Assembly: GCA_964606895.1 (NCBI GenBank)
Contig: CAZSHX010000011.1
Location: 1-64,000 of the forward strand
Length of the DNA stretch: 64,000 bases
Source: CAZSHX01 sp964606895
GTDB lineage: Bacteria > Bacteroidota > Ignavibacteria > Kapaibacteriales > UBA2268
Reading direction: 5' to 3'
The first letter of the stretch is position 1, and every line of letters begins with the position of its first letter. Below the pieces are notes generated by a model. The model worked only from the letters and a program-made list of their open reading frames with translations. It searched no databases and was not told the origin of the DNA. The translations under genes were made by a program, and so were the position numbers. Positions 35,908 to 46,223 of the stretch are shown in pieces.

Positions 35908-37020
35908 TTGTTTAAGATACTTATCATAGAAGACGATTATGAAGTGATTGATAATCTTTCGGAGATACTTACTCTTGAGGGATACAACGTCATAGCGGCA
36001 TCAAACGCGAAAATCGGGATAGGTAAAGCCGAAGATGAGCTACCTGATTTGATTATCTGCGATATTACCATGCCCGAAATGGATGGTTTTCAGGTGTTGA
36101 AAGCATTAAGAGAATCTCCGAATGCTTTTGCTATCCCTTTGGTCTTCCTGACTGCAAAAACTGAAAAATCTGACCAGCGAATGGGTATGGAGCTTGGAGC
36201 CGACGATTATGTTACAAAGCCATTTACAAATATTGAAATTAGCAATACGGTTAAAACCCAACTTGAAAAGCACACAAAATCGAAAAAGTTTTTTGAAAAG
36301 AAACTGGAGGAACTGCGATTTAATGTTGCCTCAACCATCCCTCATGAACTTCGTACTCCGCTGAATACAATACTTGGTTTCACTCAAATTCTGCAATATG
36401 GGTATGAAGACATGGAGAAACAAGAGGTGGATGTGATGCTTAAGAATATTTTTCAAGCAGGCAAAAGACTTCTGCGGTTGATTGTTAACTATACCTACTA
36501 CACGAAATTATTGATAAGTCCTGCCGAAGAATTTGCTTTTCCTGAAACCGAAATATTCAAAACCGACGAACTGATTACCCGATTCGCTAACGAACTTGCA
36601 ATGTCTTATGGTCGGATAAACGACCTGACTTTGAATCTGACTGATTATTCATTCAATTTTTCAGAGGAAGGTTTCAGTAAAATTGTTGAAGAATTGATTG
36701 ATAACGCATTCAAGTTTTCCACAAAAGGAAATAAAGTCAAAGTTACTTCATTTTTAACTGAGAACGATTTCATCCTGACTTTCGAAAACTCAGGAAGAGC
36801 ATTAACTGCCCAGCAAATAAAAGAAATTGGTGCGTTTTTCCAGTTCGACAGAAAATTGTTCGAACAGCAAGGTTCAGGATTAGGTCTTGCAATCGTCAAG
36901 AAAATTCTTGATATTTACCACGGTTCTGTAGATATATCGAGCATTTACGGAGACAAAACCTTGCTATCGGTATCTATTCCTTTGCGACAGATTGAAAAAT
37001 TTGATTTGAAATCAGAATAA
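35908..37020 (+). CDS. Receiver-first histidine kinase
   Basis: 370 residues. No ATG is available; the TTG at 35908 gives a standard receiver start (FKILIIEDD), while the TTG at 35884 adds eight residues with no clear role. The receiver (1-120) has D8/D9-type acidic pocket residues, phospho-acceptor D52 (ICDITMPEMDG) and K104 (VTKPF). It is followed directly by HisKA with H146 (IPHELRTPLN) and HATPase_c (about 245-360, QGSGLGLAIV). Soluble. Such REC-HK proteins usually relay a signal from another kinase and modify their own activity; no partner is adjacent. Confidence 0.88.
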   Translation: MFKILIIEDDYEVIDNLSEILTLEGYNVIAASNAKIGIGKAEDELPDLIICDITMPEMDGFQVLKALRESPNAFAIPLVFLTAKTEKSDQRMGMELGADDYVTKPFTNIEISNTVKTQLEKHTKSKKFFEKKLEELRFNVASTIPHELRTPLNTILGFTQILQYGYEDMEKQEVDVMLKNIFQAGKRLLRLIVNYTYYTKLLISPAEEFAFPETEIFKTDELITRFANELAMSYGRINDLTLNLTDYSFNFSEEGFSKIVEELIDNAFKFSTKGNKVKVTSFLTENDFILTFENSGRALTAQQIKEIGAFFQFDRKLFEQQGSGLGLAIVKKILDIYHGSVDISSIYGDKTLLSVSIPLRQIEKFDLKSE

Positions 37021-37052
37021 TCACTACTGTCATTATCCCATTAACAAAAAAA

Positions 37053-37080
37053 AATCCTCCGGTATTGAGAGGATTTTTTT
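37053..37080. terminator. Bidirectional intrinsic terminator
   Basis: AATCCTC (37053-37059) pairs with GAGGATT (37069-37075), flanked by A-run and T-run on the two sides. It lies between the convergent REC-kinase and secG genes and suits both. Confidence 0.85.
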
Positions 37081-37107
37081 ATTAATTTATTTTTTTATTC
37101 TTTCGAA

Positions 37108-37437
37108 TTATTTCTTGGGAGCTTCAACAGGTGGTGGTGTCATTGTGTTGCCGATTGGTGGTTTTGCTCCTTCGGTTACCGGTTTGATCTTTTCAGTTTT
37201 AACACCGCCAAGAATCAGCCGATTGGCAACTAATATAAGAACCAAAACAACGATAGCCAAAACTCTGGTAAGTTTGTTCAAAAAATCTGCAGTTCTCTGC
37301 ATACCGAACATAGAGCCGAATTGCCCGCTTATTCCACCGAATGTGGCTGACAAATCACCTTTGCCGGGTTGCAACAGAACCAGCACTATCAAAACTATTC
37401 CAATTATTACTGCCAAGATTGTTAATACAGAAAACAT
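37108..37437 (-). CDS. secG: Protein translocase subunit SecG
   Basis: 109 residues from the ATG at 37437, preferred because AAGGAA sits 7-8 bp upstream; the longer frame from 37458 would add MSYKEIK. Two membrane helices (about 3-24 and 56-76) flank the conserved GDLSATFGG...FGMQRTADFLNKLT segment. The proline-rich C-terminal tail (about 85-109) is an extension found in this phylum. Part of the SecYEG channel of the inner membrane. Confidence 0.93.
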   Translation of the reverse strand: MFSVLTILAVIIGIVLIVLVLLQPGKGDLSATFGGISGQFGSMFGMQRTADFLNKLTRVLAIVVLVLILVANRLILGGVKTEKIKPVTEGAKPPIGNTMTPPPVEAPKK

Positions 37438-37576
37438 TTTTATTTCCTTATAAGACATTACAAATTTTAGAACTACAAATATATTTCTTTTTATTTAAAT
37501 TTCCAAGAAAATAAATAATTGAAATACTAATCGCTAAGAAGTGTGTTTGAAATCGTTACTCCCATTTGACTTATTT

Positions 37577-38143
37577 CTACTCAGATTTAATATACATGAC
37601 CATCATTGCTCGGTAGGAGTTTTTCCCTTCCCCATTGAAAACCTCATAAACAAATTTATTCTCGCGCTCTAAACGGATTTTTATTGTTAGCGGAATAGGA
37701 TTGGATGTCATAGGATCCATTTGTGAACCTGTTAGTACAAATTCTTTCTGTTTCTTGTCGTAATCTCCTTGAGCAACCATGTAACCTGTTCCTAACGCAT
37801 CAATTCCAAAAATAAAATATTTTTTATCGGCTACACTGTAACCAATATACATAATTGACAAAATACGCTGGTCTTCGATTGTTTGTTCAGACTTAATCTC
37901 TAAAAATCTTCCACCAAAAATTAGTTCAATATGACTTCTGCCAATGCCGGAAGATTCGTCTTTTCTATCCGATCTTATGAAATTTTGTTTCCAGTCTCCG
38001 ACAAAACCAGCAAGAAATTCGTGATTCTCATTTGGTTGAGCAGATAACATCAGCTTTTCCATAAGTTCCTGATCCTTTTGGTTTTGGGCAAATAAATTGC
38101 TACAAAACAATAAAGTTAAAATAACTATTATTATATTTTTCAT
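37577..38143 (-). CDS. Exported DUF1579 family protein
   Basis: 188 residues. Signal peptide MKNIIIVILTLLFCSNLFAQ. The mature part matches the DUF1579 pattern: HEFLAGFVGDWK, a GGRFLEIKSEQ strand, YIGYSVADKKYFIFGID, YDKKQKEFVLTGSQ. It is a small lipocalin-like beta-barrel type of unknown ligand. It starts 15 bp after the CocE-type hydrolase and is the last gene of an apparent operon with that hydrolase and a sensor kinase. Confidence 0.75.
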   Translation of the reverse strand: MKNIIIVILTLLFCSNLFAQNQKDQELMEKLMLSAQPNENHEFLAGFVGDWKQNFIRSDRKDESSGIGRSHIELIFGGRFLEIKSEQTIEDQRILSIMYIGYSVADKKYFIFGIDALGTGYMVAQGDYDKKQKEFVLTGSQMDPMTSNPIPLTIKIRLERENKFVYEVFNGEGKNSYRAMMVMYIKSE

Positions 38144-38158
38144 TATGTTCTCTCTGAG

Positions 38159-39904
38159 TTATTTTTCTGAAATCGGCAGAGTGACACAAGAAGGATAAAT
38201 GCCGCCGTGATACAATTTAAAATTAAACATGATAAAATCCTGTGCACTTTCGTAAGCGACGATTTTTCCACCACAATAGTTTTTTTCGTAGTAGGGTGAG
38301 TTCAAACAGCCGACAACTAACCGGAGGCGACTGCCCTTTGTTAATTTCCGTGATGTAAAGTGGAATGAATTGAAATCATAAGGCAAGATTTTATCATACT
38401 TAATAAACTCTTGTTTTTTAAAACTGTTACGGTACCTCGCCCGTAAAATATCCGAAGAAAGATAGATACACTGCCCGTCGGCTTTCATTTCATAAAGAAT
38501 AGCTTCAAAATCGGCATCGGGTGCGTTAATGGAAATGTAGAAAGTTGCTTTGATTTTGCCGGTCAAAGATAAATCCTGAGTTAATGCAGAAGTATGATAA
38601 ACGATTTTATCTTTGAGAAAAGCTTCGCCTTCTTCCCTCCATGCGAAATTAATAAATTTATTTTGAATTCTCTGTTCGAAATCCGATGTATCAATCGGGT
38701 TATAATGAAAAGTATCAAAAGCAGTATTTTCCGGCTTTTCAGTCTTTAAGTATCCTGAATGAAAAGCGTCGGTTGTTTTGCCATCAGAATCGAGGAAAAA
38801 CTCTTTTGACTTTGCCGAGAATTCTTCGACTGAATTTCCGTACTTCCATTCATTACTCTCCATTTGATAAACAGCAACCCTGTCCTTCAAAAATTCAGGT
38901 TTTGGACCGTTTTTCATTACCCAGTTAAACCATTCGACATGAAGTCTGCCAATGTCAATTTTGGAATTATCTCCGAAAGTCATATTCTCAAACGTTGTAC
39001 TTGGTCTGCGGGTTCCTCCGTGGTCCCAGGGTCCGACAATCAGAAAGCATTTATCTTTAGCCTGAGTATTGTATTTCAGAAAATTGTCGTAATAATACAT
39101 TGCCCCGTGTTGGTCGTCATCGAAATGTCCTGTAATATTCAGAATCGGAATATTGATTTTTTCGTAATCTTCTTTTGTCGGCAGAATCTTCTCATAGTAG
39201 CTGTCGAAAGCAGGATGAAGAATCCATTTCTGAAAAGCTTTGCTTTCGAAACCTGAAATTTCATCTAACTTACCATAGGGAATGTGTCCCATCCACATTT
39301 TTCTGTTTATGTCGTTCCAATACTGAATATCTGAAAAAGCCTTTGAGTTATTTGTTTTTCCTAAGATTAGAGTCAACCACTGAGTGTTATACGAATAAAA
39401 AATATTATTGAACATCGGCATATCAATTCCCGGGCAAACCGATGCAGTAGGAGCAATAGTTTTCAGTGCGGGAGGATTTTCTTTCAAAGTCAGCCATTGA
39501 GCCATTCCGAGATAAGACCCCTGAAACATTCCAACTTTGCCGTTGCACCAAGGCTGAACAGCAATCCATTGGCAAACATCATAGCCATCTTTGCCGTCCG
39601 TTTCGAATGGGATGAACTCACCTTCTGAATTGCCCCTTCCTCTGCAATCAGCTACTACAACGTTAAAGCCGTTCTGTGCATAATAAACGGCCAGTGTGTT
39701 AATCCCATCGCTTGTGTAGGGAGTTAGAACAAACAATGCAGGCTGGCTCTCGGCTAACCCGACAGGCAGATAAACATCTGCTGAAAGGCACACTCCGTCA
39801 CGAAGTTTTATTTTTTGCTGGAATTTAATATCATATTTGTAGTTTTCGGCAGAGCCGCCGTAAACCAGAAAAAAAATTAATATCAAAATTATTAGTTTGT
39901 TCAT
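38159..39904 (-). CDS. Secreted CocE/NonD-type serine hydrolase
   Basis: 581 residues with signal peptide (MNKLIILILIFFLVYGGSA). An alpha/beta-hydrolase of the X-Pro dipeptidyl-peptidase S15/CocE superfamily: nucleophile S130 in FQGSYLGMAQW, an oxyanion-side tyrosine in LTPYT, catalytic Asp in ITGHFDDDQH and catalytic His in GPWDHGGTRR. The C-terminal jelly-roll typical of this family runs from about 350 to the end. Substrates in the family are esters, amides or peptides; this one is not determined. It lies 9 bp after the kinase stop and 15 bp before the DUF1579 gene. Confidence 0.85.
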   Translation of the reverse strand: MNKLIILILIFFLVYGGSAENYKYDIKFQQKIKLRDGVCLSADVYLPVGLAESQPALFVLTPYTSDGINTLAVYYAQNGFNVVVADCRGRGNSEGEFIPFETDGKDGYDVCQWIAVQPWCNGKVGMFQGSYLGMAQWLTLKENPPALKTIAPTASVCPGIDMPMFNNIFYSYNTQWLTLILGKTNNSKAFSDIQYWNDINRKMWMGHIPYGKLDEISGFESKAFQKWILHPAFDSYYEKILPTKEDYEKINIPILNITGHFDDDQHGAMYYYDNFLKYNTQAKDKCFLIVGPWDHGGTRRPSTTFENMTFGDNSKIDIGRLHVEWFNWVMKNGPKPEFLKDRVAVYQMESNEWKYGNSVEEFSAKSKEFFLDSDGKTTDAFHSGYLKTEKPENTAFDTFHYNPIDTSDFEQRIQNKFINFAWREEGEAFLKDKIVYHTSALTQDLSLTGKIKATFYISINAPDADFEAILYEMKADGQCIYLSSDILRARYRNSFKKQEFIKYDKILPYDFNSFHFTSRKLTKGSRLRLVVGCLNSPYYEKNYCGGKIVAYESAQDFIMFNFKLYHGGIYPSCVTLPISEK

Positions 39905-39913
39905 TTAATCCTC

Positions 39914-42900
39914 TCAGAGATTCAAAATGGTGTTGATTGTCATGGTAAATTCTTTCATTTCATAAGGTTTCACAAGAACTGCACAAAATCCGTAATTCCT
40001 GAAGTCTGACATAATCGGGTCGGTAGAATGACCGCTCGAAACAACAACTTTTGCATCAGGGTTAATTTTCAGAATGTCAACCACAGCTTCCTTTCCACCT
40101 TTGCCGCCGGGTACAGTCAAATCCATTATAATAATATCAATTGGTGAATTGGTTACTACCGATTGTTTGTATATTTCAATTGCCTGTTCGCCGGTTTCAG
40201 CGGTAAAGCACTCGAATCCGAGAATTGAAACAATTTCTGATATTGTTTCCCTTATCATCAGGTCATCATCCATAATCAGAATTTTAGCGTCATGATTGGC
40301 AGGGATTATTTTTACAGCATCAGATGTTACAGGTTCTGAATCAGCAACAGGAAGATAAAAACTGAATATACTGCCTTTGTTAACATCTGAGTCAACAGTC
40401 AGAAAACCATTATGCTTTGATATGATTGAAAACGAAGTTGCAAGTCCCAAACCTGTACCGTCAGATTTAGTTGTAAAGTAAGGGTCAAATATTTTCGAAA
40501 TAATATTTTGAGGAATTCCGATTCCAAAATCAACAACTGAAACCATTACATAATCTCCCGGATTGAGGGGTATCTTTTTCATTGAACTTCCGTCCAGAGA
40601 TACATTTTCCGCACGAAGAATGATAGACCCGCCTGCATCCATAGCCTGAACGGCATTAATAACCAAATTCTGTACAACCTGAGATATTTGACCATCATCA
40701 ACATAAACTGGAGATAAATCTTCATCAAGTTCAAGTTTTAATTTCACATTACTGCCTCTGATAGCGAAGGAAGCAGAATCTGTGATGATTTCTCCAAGGT
40801 TAACGGATTTGGAAATTGGTTCTCCGCCTTTTGCAAAAGTAAGAAACTGTTTGGTTAAGTTCTTTGCTCTGAAAGCCGCCTTTTCTGTATTTTTTAATAT
40901 ATCCAGAATCTTTTCCATATTTTTATGTTCAATTTGGTTTTCTGCAAGAGCAAGATTGCCGACAATTGCCGTTAGGATATTATTGAAATCGTGAGCAATA
41001 CCGCCTGCTAAAACTCCGATTGAACGAAGTTTTTCTGCTGTTTCAAGCTCTTTTTCGTAAATAACTTTATCTGTTATGTCTCTGAAAACAAGGACATAAC
41101 CGATAGTTTCACTGTTTTTGTCTTTAATCGGAGCTATACTCTCCGAAATAATTCTTTCCTTGCCATCAGAGGCGACGAGAATTTTATTTTTTATGTTTTC
41201 AGCGGCATATCCGCCATTAGTCACAGAAGCAAACAATTCATTCTGTGGGATTTTTGTTTTCTCATCCAGAACTTTATAGACTTCAACTGTGTTCATACCC
41301 TGAACTTCATCATTGAAACAGCCTGTCATGAGCTCGGCAGACTTATTAATCAAAGTTATTCTGCCTTCAGTATCAGTAACGATAACTCCATCTCCGATGC
41401 TCCTTAGAGTTACGGCAAGTCTTTCTTTTTCGTTAGCAAGTGCTGTTTCATGTTTCTTTCTTTCGGCAATATTTCTTAAAAATGAGAAATTGTATTGCTT
41501 GTCCTCTATTTCAAGATAGTTTGCGTTCTTTTCATAAGGAAGAATTTCACCTGATTTGGTTTTCAGATACGCATCATAAGTAATTGAACCTTTGGATTTC
41601 AAATCATCCCAATAATTTGCCCAGCTTTCTATTGTGTGGGGTCCTACGACATCATAAGCACCAAATTTCAAAAGTTCTTCCTTTGAATAACCTAAAATTG
41701 TGCATGCTGATTGATTAGCATATTGAATCGTACCTTCTGAATCGAACCACATTATGATATCCTCGGCATTATCAAGACATAATTGCGAAAGTTTCATGAA
41801 TTCTTCAGTCCTTTTCAATTTGGTAATATCTCTATTCACGCAAACTCCGCCAAGAATATTCCCATCTTTTCCCTTGATTTGAGTCAGGTGGCAATGCACT
41901 TCCACAATTTCGTTGTTTTGTTTGAAAAACTTCAAATCTGAATGCCAGAATTCTCGTTCATTATAAATTTTCCAGAAATCAGAATCATCCGGTGCTTCAA
42001 CGGGTAGTAAAATATCGTTCATATTACTTCCGATTGCTTCATTCATTGTCCATCCGTAAATATGCTCGGCTGATTTATTCCAGGTTCTTACATTGAAATT
42101 CGTATCAAATGAAATGATAGCATCCGAAACATGTTCGAGCAATTCAGCCTGCTCTTTGATGCTTTGTTCTGATGTGATTTTTTCTGTTATATCATTTATA
42201 ATAACTAAATTGCCGTCACTCAGAGCATTAACAATAACTTCAACCCATCTTGTACGTTTGTCGGACATTTTATATTCAGTCAGATAATATGCTTTATTGG
42301 AAACCAGATCCAATTGTTTAACATCAGAGAAAATGGAGATTTTATCTATTTCTTCATTAATGTCATCAACAGTAGAGGGCACTATACTGCTTGCAAGTCT
42401 GAAATACTTATAAGCCATAGTGTTAGCTACCAGACAATTCCAATTTTTGTCAAATTTAAAAATACTTGATGGGATTGAATCAAGAAGATTTTTGTAATTG
42501 TTTTCACTTTCTTCAATTTTGCCGATGTATTCTTTTATTTCTGTGAAATCCTTTATGAACACAATAGTTGACAATCCCTCGGGAAGTTTGATGGCTTTTG
42601 CTTCAACTAAAATTGGGAATTCCGTCCCGTCCGATTTAAGTGCAATTGTTTCGTAACTGCTTATAACGTAATCACCACTTTCTCTTTTTCTATTGTTATC
42701 CGATATCTTTGTTCTTTCCGGAGTTACAACCAAATCGGTAATTGGCTTGTTTAATAACTCATTGTCCTTTTTATAGCCTAAAAGGTGTATTAAAAATTTG
42801 TTGGCAAATCTCACAACCCCATTTTTCGAAATCAGAATTGATACCGGGGCATCCTCAATGAAGGTTCTGAATCTTTGCTCGGAAAGAGATAATTCATTTA

Positions 42901-44020
42901 CCGCCCTTCGTTTTTTTAAAATATTAACAAAAAGCACGATAAGTATTAGTAATTGTAGTAAAATAATAATTACGGCAGGAATCAGGACATTTTTATGTCT
43001 CGTAAAAAAGGTTATCGGCTCATTGATAATAATTGAATTAACAGGTAATACATTGCTTTTTAAATTGAATTTCGTCAATAAATTAAAATCAAAAACGGTG
43101 GTTGAAATTGGTTCTTTAACTATTGGAATATTATTTATATTCGAGCCTTTCAAGATTGATACTGCAATCTTGCCTGCTTGTTTGCCATGTTCAAATCCAT
43201 AAATGACATTTCCACCCAATATACCATTACCAAGATATGCATCTCTTTCTCCGAAAACGGGACTTTTGCAATTCGTTAAAATAATTTTAGAAGATTCTTC
43301 ATGGGTATAATCGTCTCCATCTTTATCTACATTAAATGTCAAATAGAATACAGCAGATTTTTCGGGGAGATTTGCGATGGAATTTTGAATTTGTAAAATC
43401 GGCATATCGGTTATGAAAAAGAAAACATATCCTGGATATTTATCAATTAATCTCTCTGCTTCTTTTGCCTGTGAAAGTCCGGTAGTCGTTTGGTCATGGA
43501 CGAATACGAGATTCTTTGTGTTAGGAAACAGCTTGATAGCAAGATCAATATTCTTTTTAATATCAGCATCATCATAAATACCGGTAATATTTTTTAGAGC
43601 CTGAAGTTTCAAATCATTCGACATGCTGACTCCGCAGAAAACGTGGGGAATTCCGGGGAAAAGTTTCTCCTTGTATTCCAGGACAAAGTTCAAAGCATCA
43701 TCATCGGTTGTAATAATTAAATCGGGCAACTTTGAAATAGAACGAAATCGAAAAAGATTATAAAAGTGCTCGTAATATTCAGGAGAAGAAGGCGTATGCT
43801 TAGTGTCAAGATACTTGATTTCCAAATCATATTTCAACCCCGATTCAGCAAATGCCGAATCAATCCCGTTTATTTGGTTGTCAGTCCAGGAAAAACCTCT
43901 ATGGTAAGAATTGATAACCAGTATTCTTGCTTCCATGGCGTTTGAAGATGAAAACTGAAGGATAAAACCAATAAAAAACAGGACGAAAATTATCAATATC
44001 TTTGTTGTCTTTTTATCCAT
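39914..44020 (-). CDS. Hybrid histidine kinase with periplasmic ABC-type ligand-binding domain
   Basis: 1368 residues from the ATG at 44020, chosen because MDKKTTKILII then opens a signal/anchor directly; an upstream ATG at 44065 adds 15 residues. The periplasmic part (about 29-315) resembles ABC substrate-binding proteins (ILVINSYHRGFSWTD, PDLIITTDDDA). A membrane helix follows (about 345-368). Then come five PAS domains (about 377-985), HisKA with H1010 (GGIAHDFNN), HATPase_c (1110-1225) and a receiver (1245-1365) with D1300 (IIMDLTVPGG). It probably senses a periplasmic solute. It is first in a tight three-gene row with a secreted hydrolase and a DUF1579 protein. Confidence 0.9.
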   Translation of the reverse strand: MDKKTTKILIIFVLFFIGFILQFSSSNAMEARILVINSYHRGFSWTDNQINGIDSAFAESGLKYDLEIKYLDTKHTPSSPEYYEHFYNLFRFRSISKLPDLIITTDDDALNFVLEYKEKLFPGIPHVFCGVSMSNDLKLQALKNITGIYDDADIKKNIDLAIKLFPNTKNLVFVHDQTTTGLSQAKEAERLIDKYPGYVFFFITDMPILQIQNSIANLPEKSAVFYLTFNVDKDGDDYTHEESSKIILTNCKSPVFGERDAYLGNGILGGNVIYGFEHGKQAGKIAVSILKGSNINNIPIVKEPISTTVFDFNLLTKFNLKSNVLPVNSIIINEPITFFTRHKNVLIPAVIIILLQLLILIVLFVNILKKRRAVNELSLSEQRFRTFIEDAPVSILISKNGVVRFANKFLIHLLGYKKDNELLNKPITDLVVTPERTKISDNNRKRESGDYVISSYETIALKSDGTEFPILVEAKAIKLPEGLSTIVFIKDFTEIKEYIGKIEESENNYKNLLDSIPSSIFKFDKNWNCLVANTMAYKYFRLASSIVPSTVDDINEEIDKISIFSDVKQLDLVSNKAYYLTEYKMSDKRTRWVEVIVNALSDGNLVIINDITEKITSEQSIKEQAELLEHVSDAIISFDTNFNVRTWNKSAEHIYGWTMNEAIGSNMNDILLPVEAPDDSDFWKIYNEREFWHSDLKFFKQNNEIVEVHCHLTQIKGKDGNILGGVCVNRDITKLKRTEEFMKLSQLCLDNAEDIIMWFDSEGTIQYANQSACTILGYSKEELLKFGAYDVVGPHTIESWANYWDDLKSKGSITYDAYLKTKSGEILPYEKNANYLEIEDKQYNFSFLRNIAERKKHETALANEKERLAVTLRSIGDGVIVTDTEGRITLINKSAELMTGCFNDEVQGMNTVEVYKVLDEKTKIPQNELFASVTNGGYAAENIKNKILVASDGKERIISESIAPIKDKNSETIGYVLVFRDITDKVIYEKELETAEKLRSIGVLAGGIAHDFNNILTAIVGNLALAENQIEHKNMEKILDILKNTEKAAFRAKNLTKQFLTFAKGGEPISKSVNLGEIITDSASFAIRGSNVKLKLELDEDLSPVYVDDGQISQVVQNLVINAVQAMDAGGSIILRAENVSLDGSSMKKIPLNPGDYVMVSVVDFGIGIPQNIISKIFDPYFTTKSDGTGLGLATSFSIISKHNGFLTVDSDVNKGSIFSFYLPVADSEPVTSDAVKIIPANHDAKILIMDDDLMIRETISEIVSILGFECFTAETGEQAIEIYKQSVVTNSPIDIIIMDLTVPGGKGGKEAVVDILKINPDAKVVVSSGHSTDPIMSDFRNYGFCAVLVKPYEMKEFTMTINTILNL

Positions 44021-44309
44021 ATTTATGTCCGGAATATACTTGTAAATTTGATTGAAAAATTGCACAAAAGGTGATAATCATACATTATAACAATCTCATT
44101 TTAAATTTAATGTATTTAACCACTGAAACAATATGTAATATATATATTTTTTCTTTGGTGTCCATAAAAAAAATAATTTATAAAAAAATATTTTGATAAT
44201 TATGTTAATGAGTGTGCTATTTTAATCAATAAACAGGTTAATACACCGAGGAAAAAACACGAACTCAATATACAATCAATAAATTTTCGATTCACCCGAC
44301 TAACAATAA

Positions 44310-44681
44310 ATGGGAATAGAAATCAAACCGGAAGACCTTCAGGGAAAATTCATTCGTTCGCGAGGAAAAGGCGGGCAGAATGTCAACAAAGTTGCAACCT
44401 GCGTTCAGCTTAAGCATCTGCCTACGGGTACGACGGTAAGGTGCGAGCATTACCGCACTCAAAAGAAAAATCGCGAAATGGCTTTGACTATGCTGATTGA
44501 AAAATTAGAAAAAAAAGAGCAAGCCAAAATCAGAAAAGAAATCAGTGAATTTGAAAAGCTGAAACGAACAAACCGCAAAAGACCAAAAGCTCTGAAAGAA
44601 AATATTCTGAAAGACAAGAAAATCAATTCCGAGAAAAAGGGATTGAGAAAGAAAATCACTGCATCTTCGGTTCAGCAATAA
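44310..44681 (+). CDS. Peptidyl-tRNA hydrolase domain protein (ArfB/RF-like ribosome rescue)
   Basis: 123 residues with the release-factor catalytic motif GGQ at 21-23 inside RSRGKGGQNVNKVAT. It lacks the codon-recognition domains of RF1/RF2, and has a long basic tail (about 60-123) like ArfB/ICT1, whose tail enters the empty mRNA channel of stalled ribosomes. Its sequence is also close to C12orf65-type factors. A role in freeing stalled ribosomes alongside the tmRNA system (smpB at 35.3 kb) is inferred. Confidence 0.82.
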   Translation: MGIEIKPEDLQGKFIRSRGKGGQNVNKVATCVQLKHLPTGTTVRCEHYRTQKKNREMALTMLIEKLEKKEQAKIRKEISEFEKLKRTNRKRPKALKENILKDKKINSEKKGLRKKITASSVQQ

Positions 44682-44687
44682 ATGAAA

Positions 44688-44733
44688 CCACCCGCTTTTC
44701 TTTCATCTTTAAAATGTCAGAAAAAACGGGTGG
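44688..44733. terminator. Long hairpin between convergent genes
   Basis: CCACCCG (44688-44694) pairs with CGGGTGG (44727-44733), and the inner TTTTCT/AGAAAA segments can extend the stem. The T-run is poor on either strand, so it may be a weak bidirectional terminator. Confidence 0.4.
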
Positions 44734-44761
44734 AAATTCTTTGATTATATGTTCTTTAGTC

Positions 44762-46219
44762 TTATTCGGGAATATTTTTCAATATTTCTTTCAAAAGATT
44801 AAAACATTTTTCAACTGCAGGAATATTAAGTCTTTCGTCAGGTGAATGAACATCTTTCATTGTAGGTCCGAACGAGAGCATATCCATGCCCGGGTATTTT
44901 TCGCCGATAAGACCACATTCCAAGCCGGCGTGAATTGCTTCAACTCTGGCTTCTTTGCCTGTAAGACCGGTGAAAACCTTCAATGCTGTTTTCAAAATCG
45001 GTGAATTTACATTTGGCTGCCATCCAGGATATCCGTCGCCCTGCACCACTTCAGAACCTCCAAGAAGGAAAGCGGCTTTAACCATAGCGGCTATGTCGTT
45101 CTTTTCTGTTTCGGAGGAACTTCTCTGGCTGGTCAGAACATAAATTTCTGTGTCTCTTGTTTCGACGATTGCAAGATTGGTTGAAGTCTGAACCAAGCCT
45201 TCAATGTCGGGGCTCATTCTGCTAACTCCGTGAGGCATTGCATAAATGCAATTGAGGAATTTTGTCTGAAGGTCCTTTTGCATAACTCTTGCAGGAAGTT
45301 CTGCCGGAGATGCAATTACGACAACATTAGGTTCCTTTGAAGAATATTCTGCTTTAATCGTAGCATCGCATTTGGAAACATTTTCTAAAAATGCCTGTTC
45401 GTGAACTTTAGGAATAGTTAAAACAGCAAATGCTTCTCTTGGAATGGCATTATGTTTGTTTCCGCCATTGAAAGATGATACTCTTAAATCATACTTTCCT
45501 TCAAAATGCCAGAGCAGTCTGTTAAGAAACTTCACGGCATTTCCTCTGCCGTCATGAATTTCAATACCGGAGTGTCCACCCTTAAGGCCTTTGATTGCAA
45601 GAGTGTATGCAACCGAATCGGCAGGAACGCTATCAGATTTATAATTAAAATGACCTGCTGTATTGATACCACCGGCACATCCGATTGTGAAAGTTCCGTC
45701 TTCTTCAGAATCAAGATTGATTAGAATTTTTGCATTAAGTAAGTCAGTTCCAAGCTGAATAGCACCCGTTAATCCTGTTTCTTCGTCAAGTGTGCAAAGC
45801 ACTTCCATCGGAGGATGAGGAATATCGTTTGAAGCCATAACAGCCAAACCCATTGCAACGCCGATACCATTATCGGCACCTAATGTTGTACCTTTTGCTC
45901 TAACCCAATCGCCGTCTATCCATGGCTGAATAGGGTCGTTGTCGAAATCGAATTCAACATCGCTGTTTTTTTCGCAGACCATATCAATATGTCCTTGAAT
46001 AACAACAGGTTTAAGTTTTTCCATGCCCGAAGTGGCAGGTTTTTTAACAACAATATTGCCAAGAGCATCTTTTTTATATTCTAAATTGTGCTTTTTAGCA
46101 AATTCGACTACCCATGCGGCAATCTTTTCTTCTTTTTTAGAAGGGCGAGGAACAGAACAAATTTCTTCAAAAATATCCCATACGATTTTTGGTTGGAGTC
46201 CGCCTAATACGTTACCCAT
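44762..46219 (-). CDS. pepD: Aminoacyl-histidine dipeptidase (PepD, M20 family)
   Basis: 485 residues from the ATG at 46219, which has GAAAGGA about 9 bp upstream; the longer frame from 46243 lacks this. Dizinc M20 peptidase of the Xaa-His dipeptidase/carnosinase type. Metal ligands: H77 and D79 (QGHIDM), D116 (GADNG), E146/E147 (LDEETG), with a late histidine in the C-terminal region. Cytoplasmic; cleaves dipeptides. A PqqD-like gene ends 4 bp upstream, so both are translated together. Confidence 0.92.
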   Translation of the reverse strand: MGNVLGGLQPKIVWDIFEEICSVPRPSKKEEKIAAWVVEFAKKHNLEYKKDALGNIVVKKPATSGMEKLKPVVIQGHIDMVCEKNSDVEFDFDNDPIQPWIDGDWVRAKGTTLGADNGIGVAMGLAVMASNDIPHPPMEVLCTLDEETGLTGAIQLGTDLLNAKILINLDSEEDGTFTIGCAGGINTAGHFNYKSDSVPADSVAYTLAIKGLKGGHSGIEIHDGRGNAVKFLNRLLWHFEGKYDLRVSSFNGGNKHNAIPREAFAVLTIPKVHEQAFLENVSKCDATIKAEYSSKEPNVVVIASPAELPARVMQKDLQTKFLNCIYAMPHGVSRMSPDIEGLVQTSTNLAIVETRDTEIYVLTSQRSSSETEKNDIAAMVKAAFLLGGSEVVQGDGYPGWQPNVNSPILKTALKVFTGLTGKEARVEAIHAGLECGLIGEKYPGMDMLSFGPTMKDVHSPDERLNIPAVEKCFNLLKEILKNIPE

Positions 46220-46223
46220 AAGT

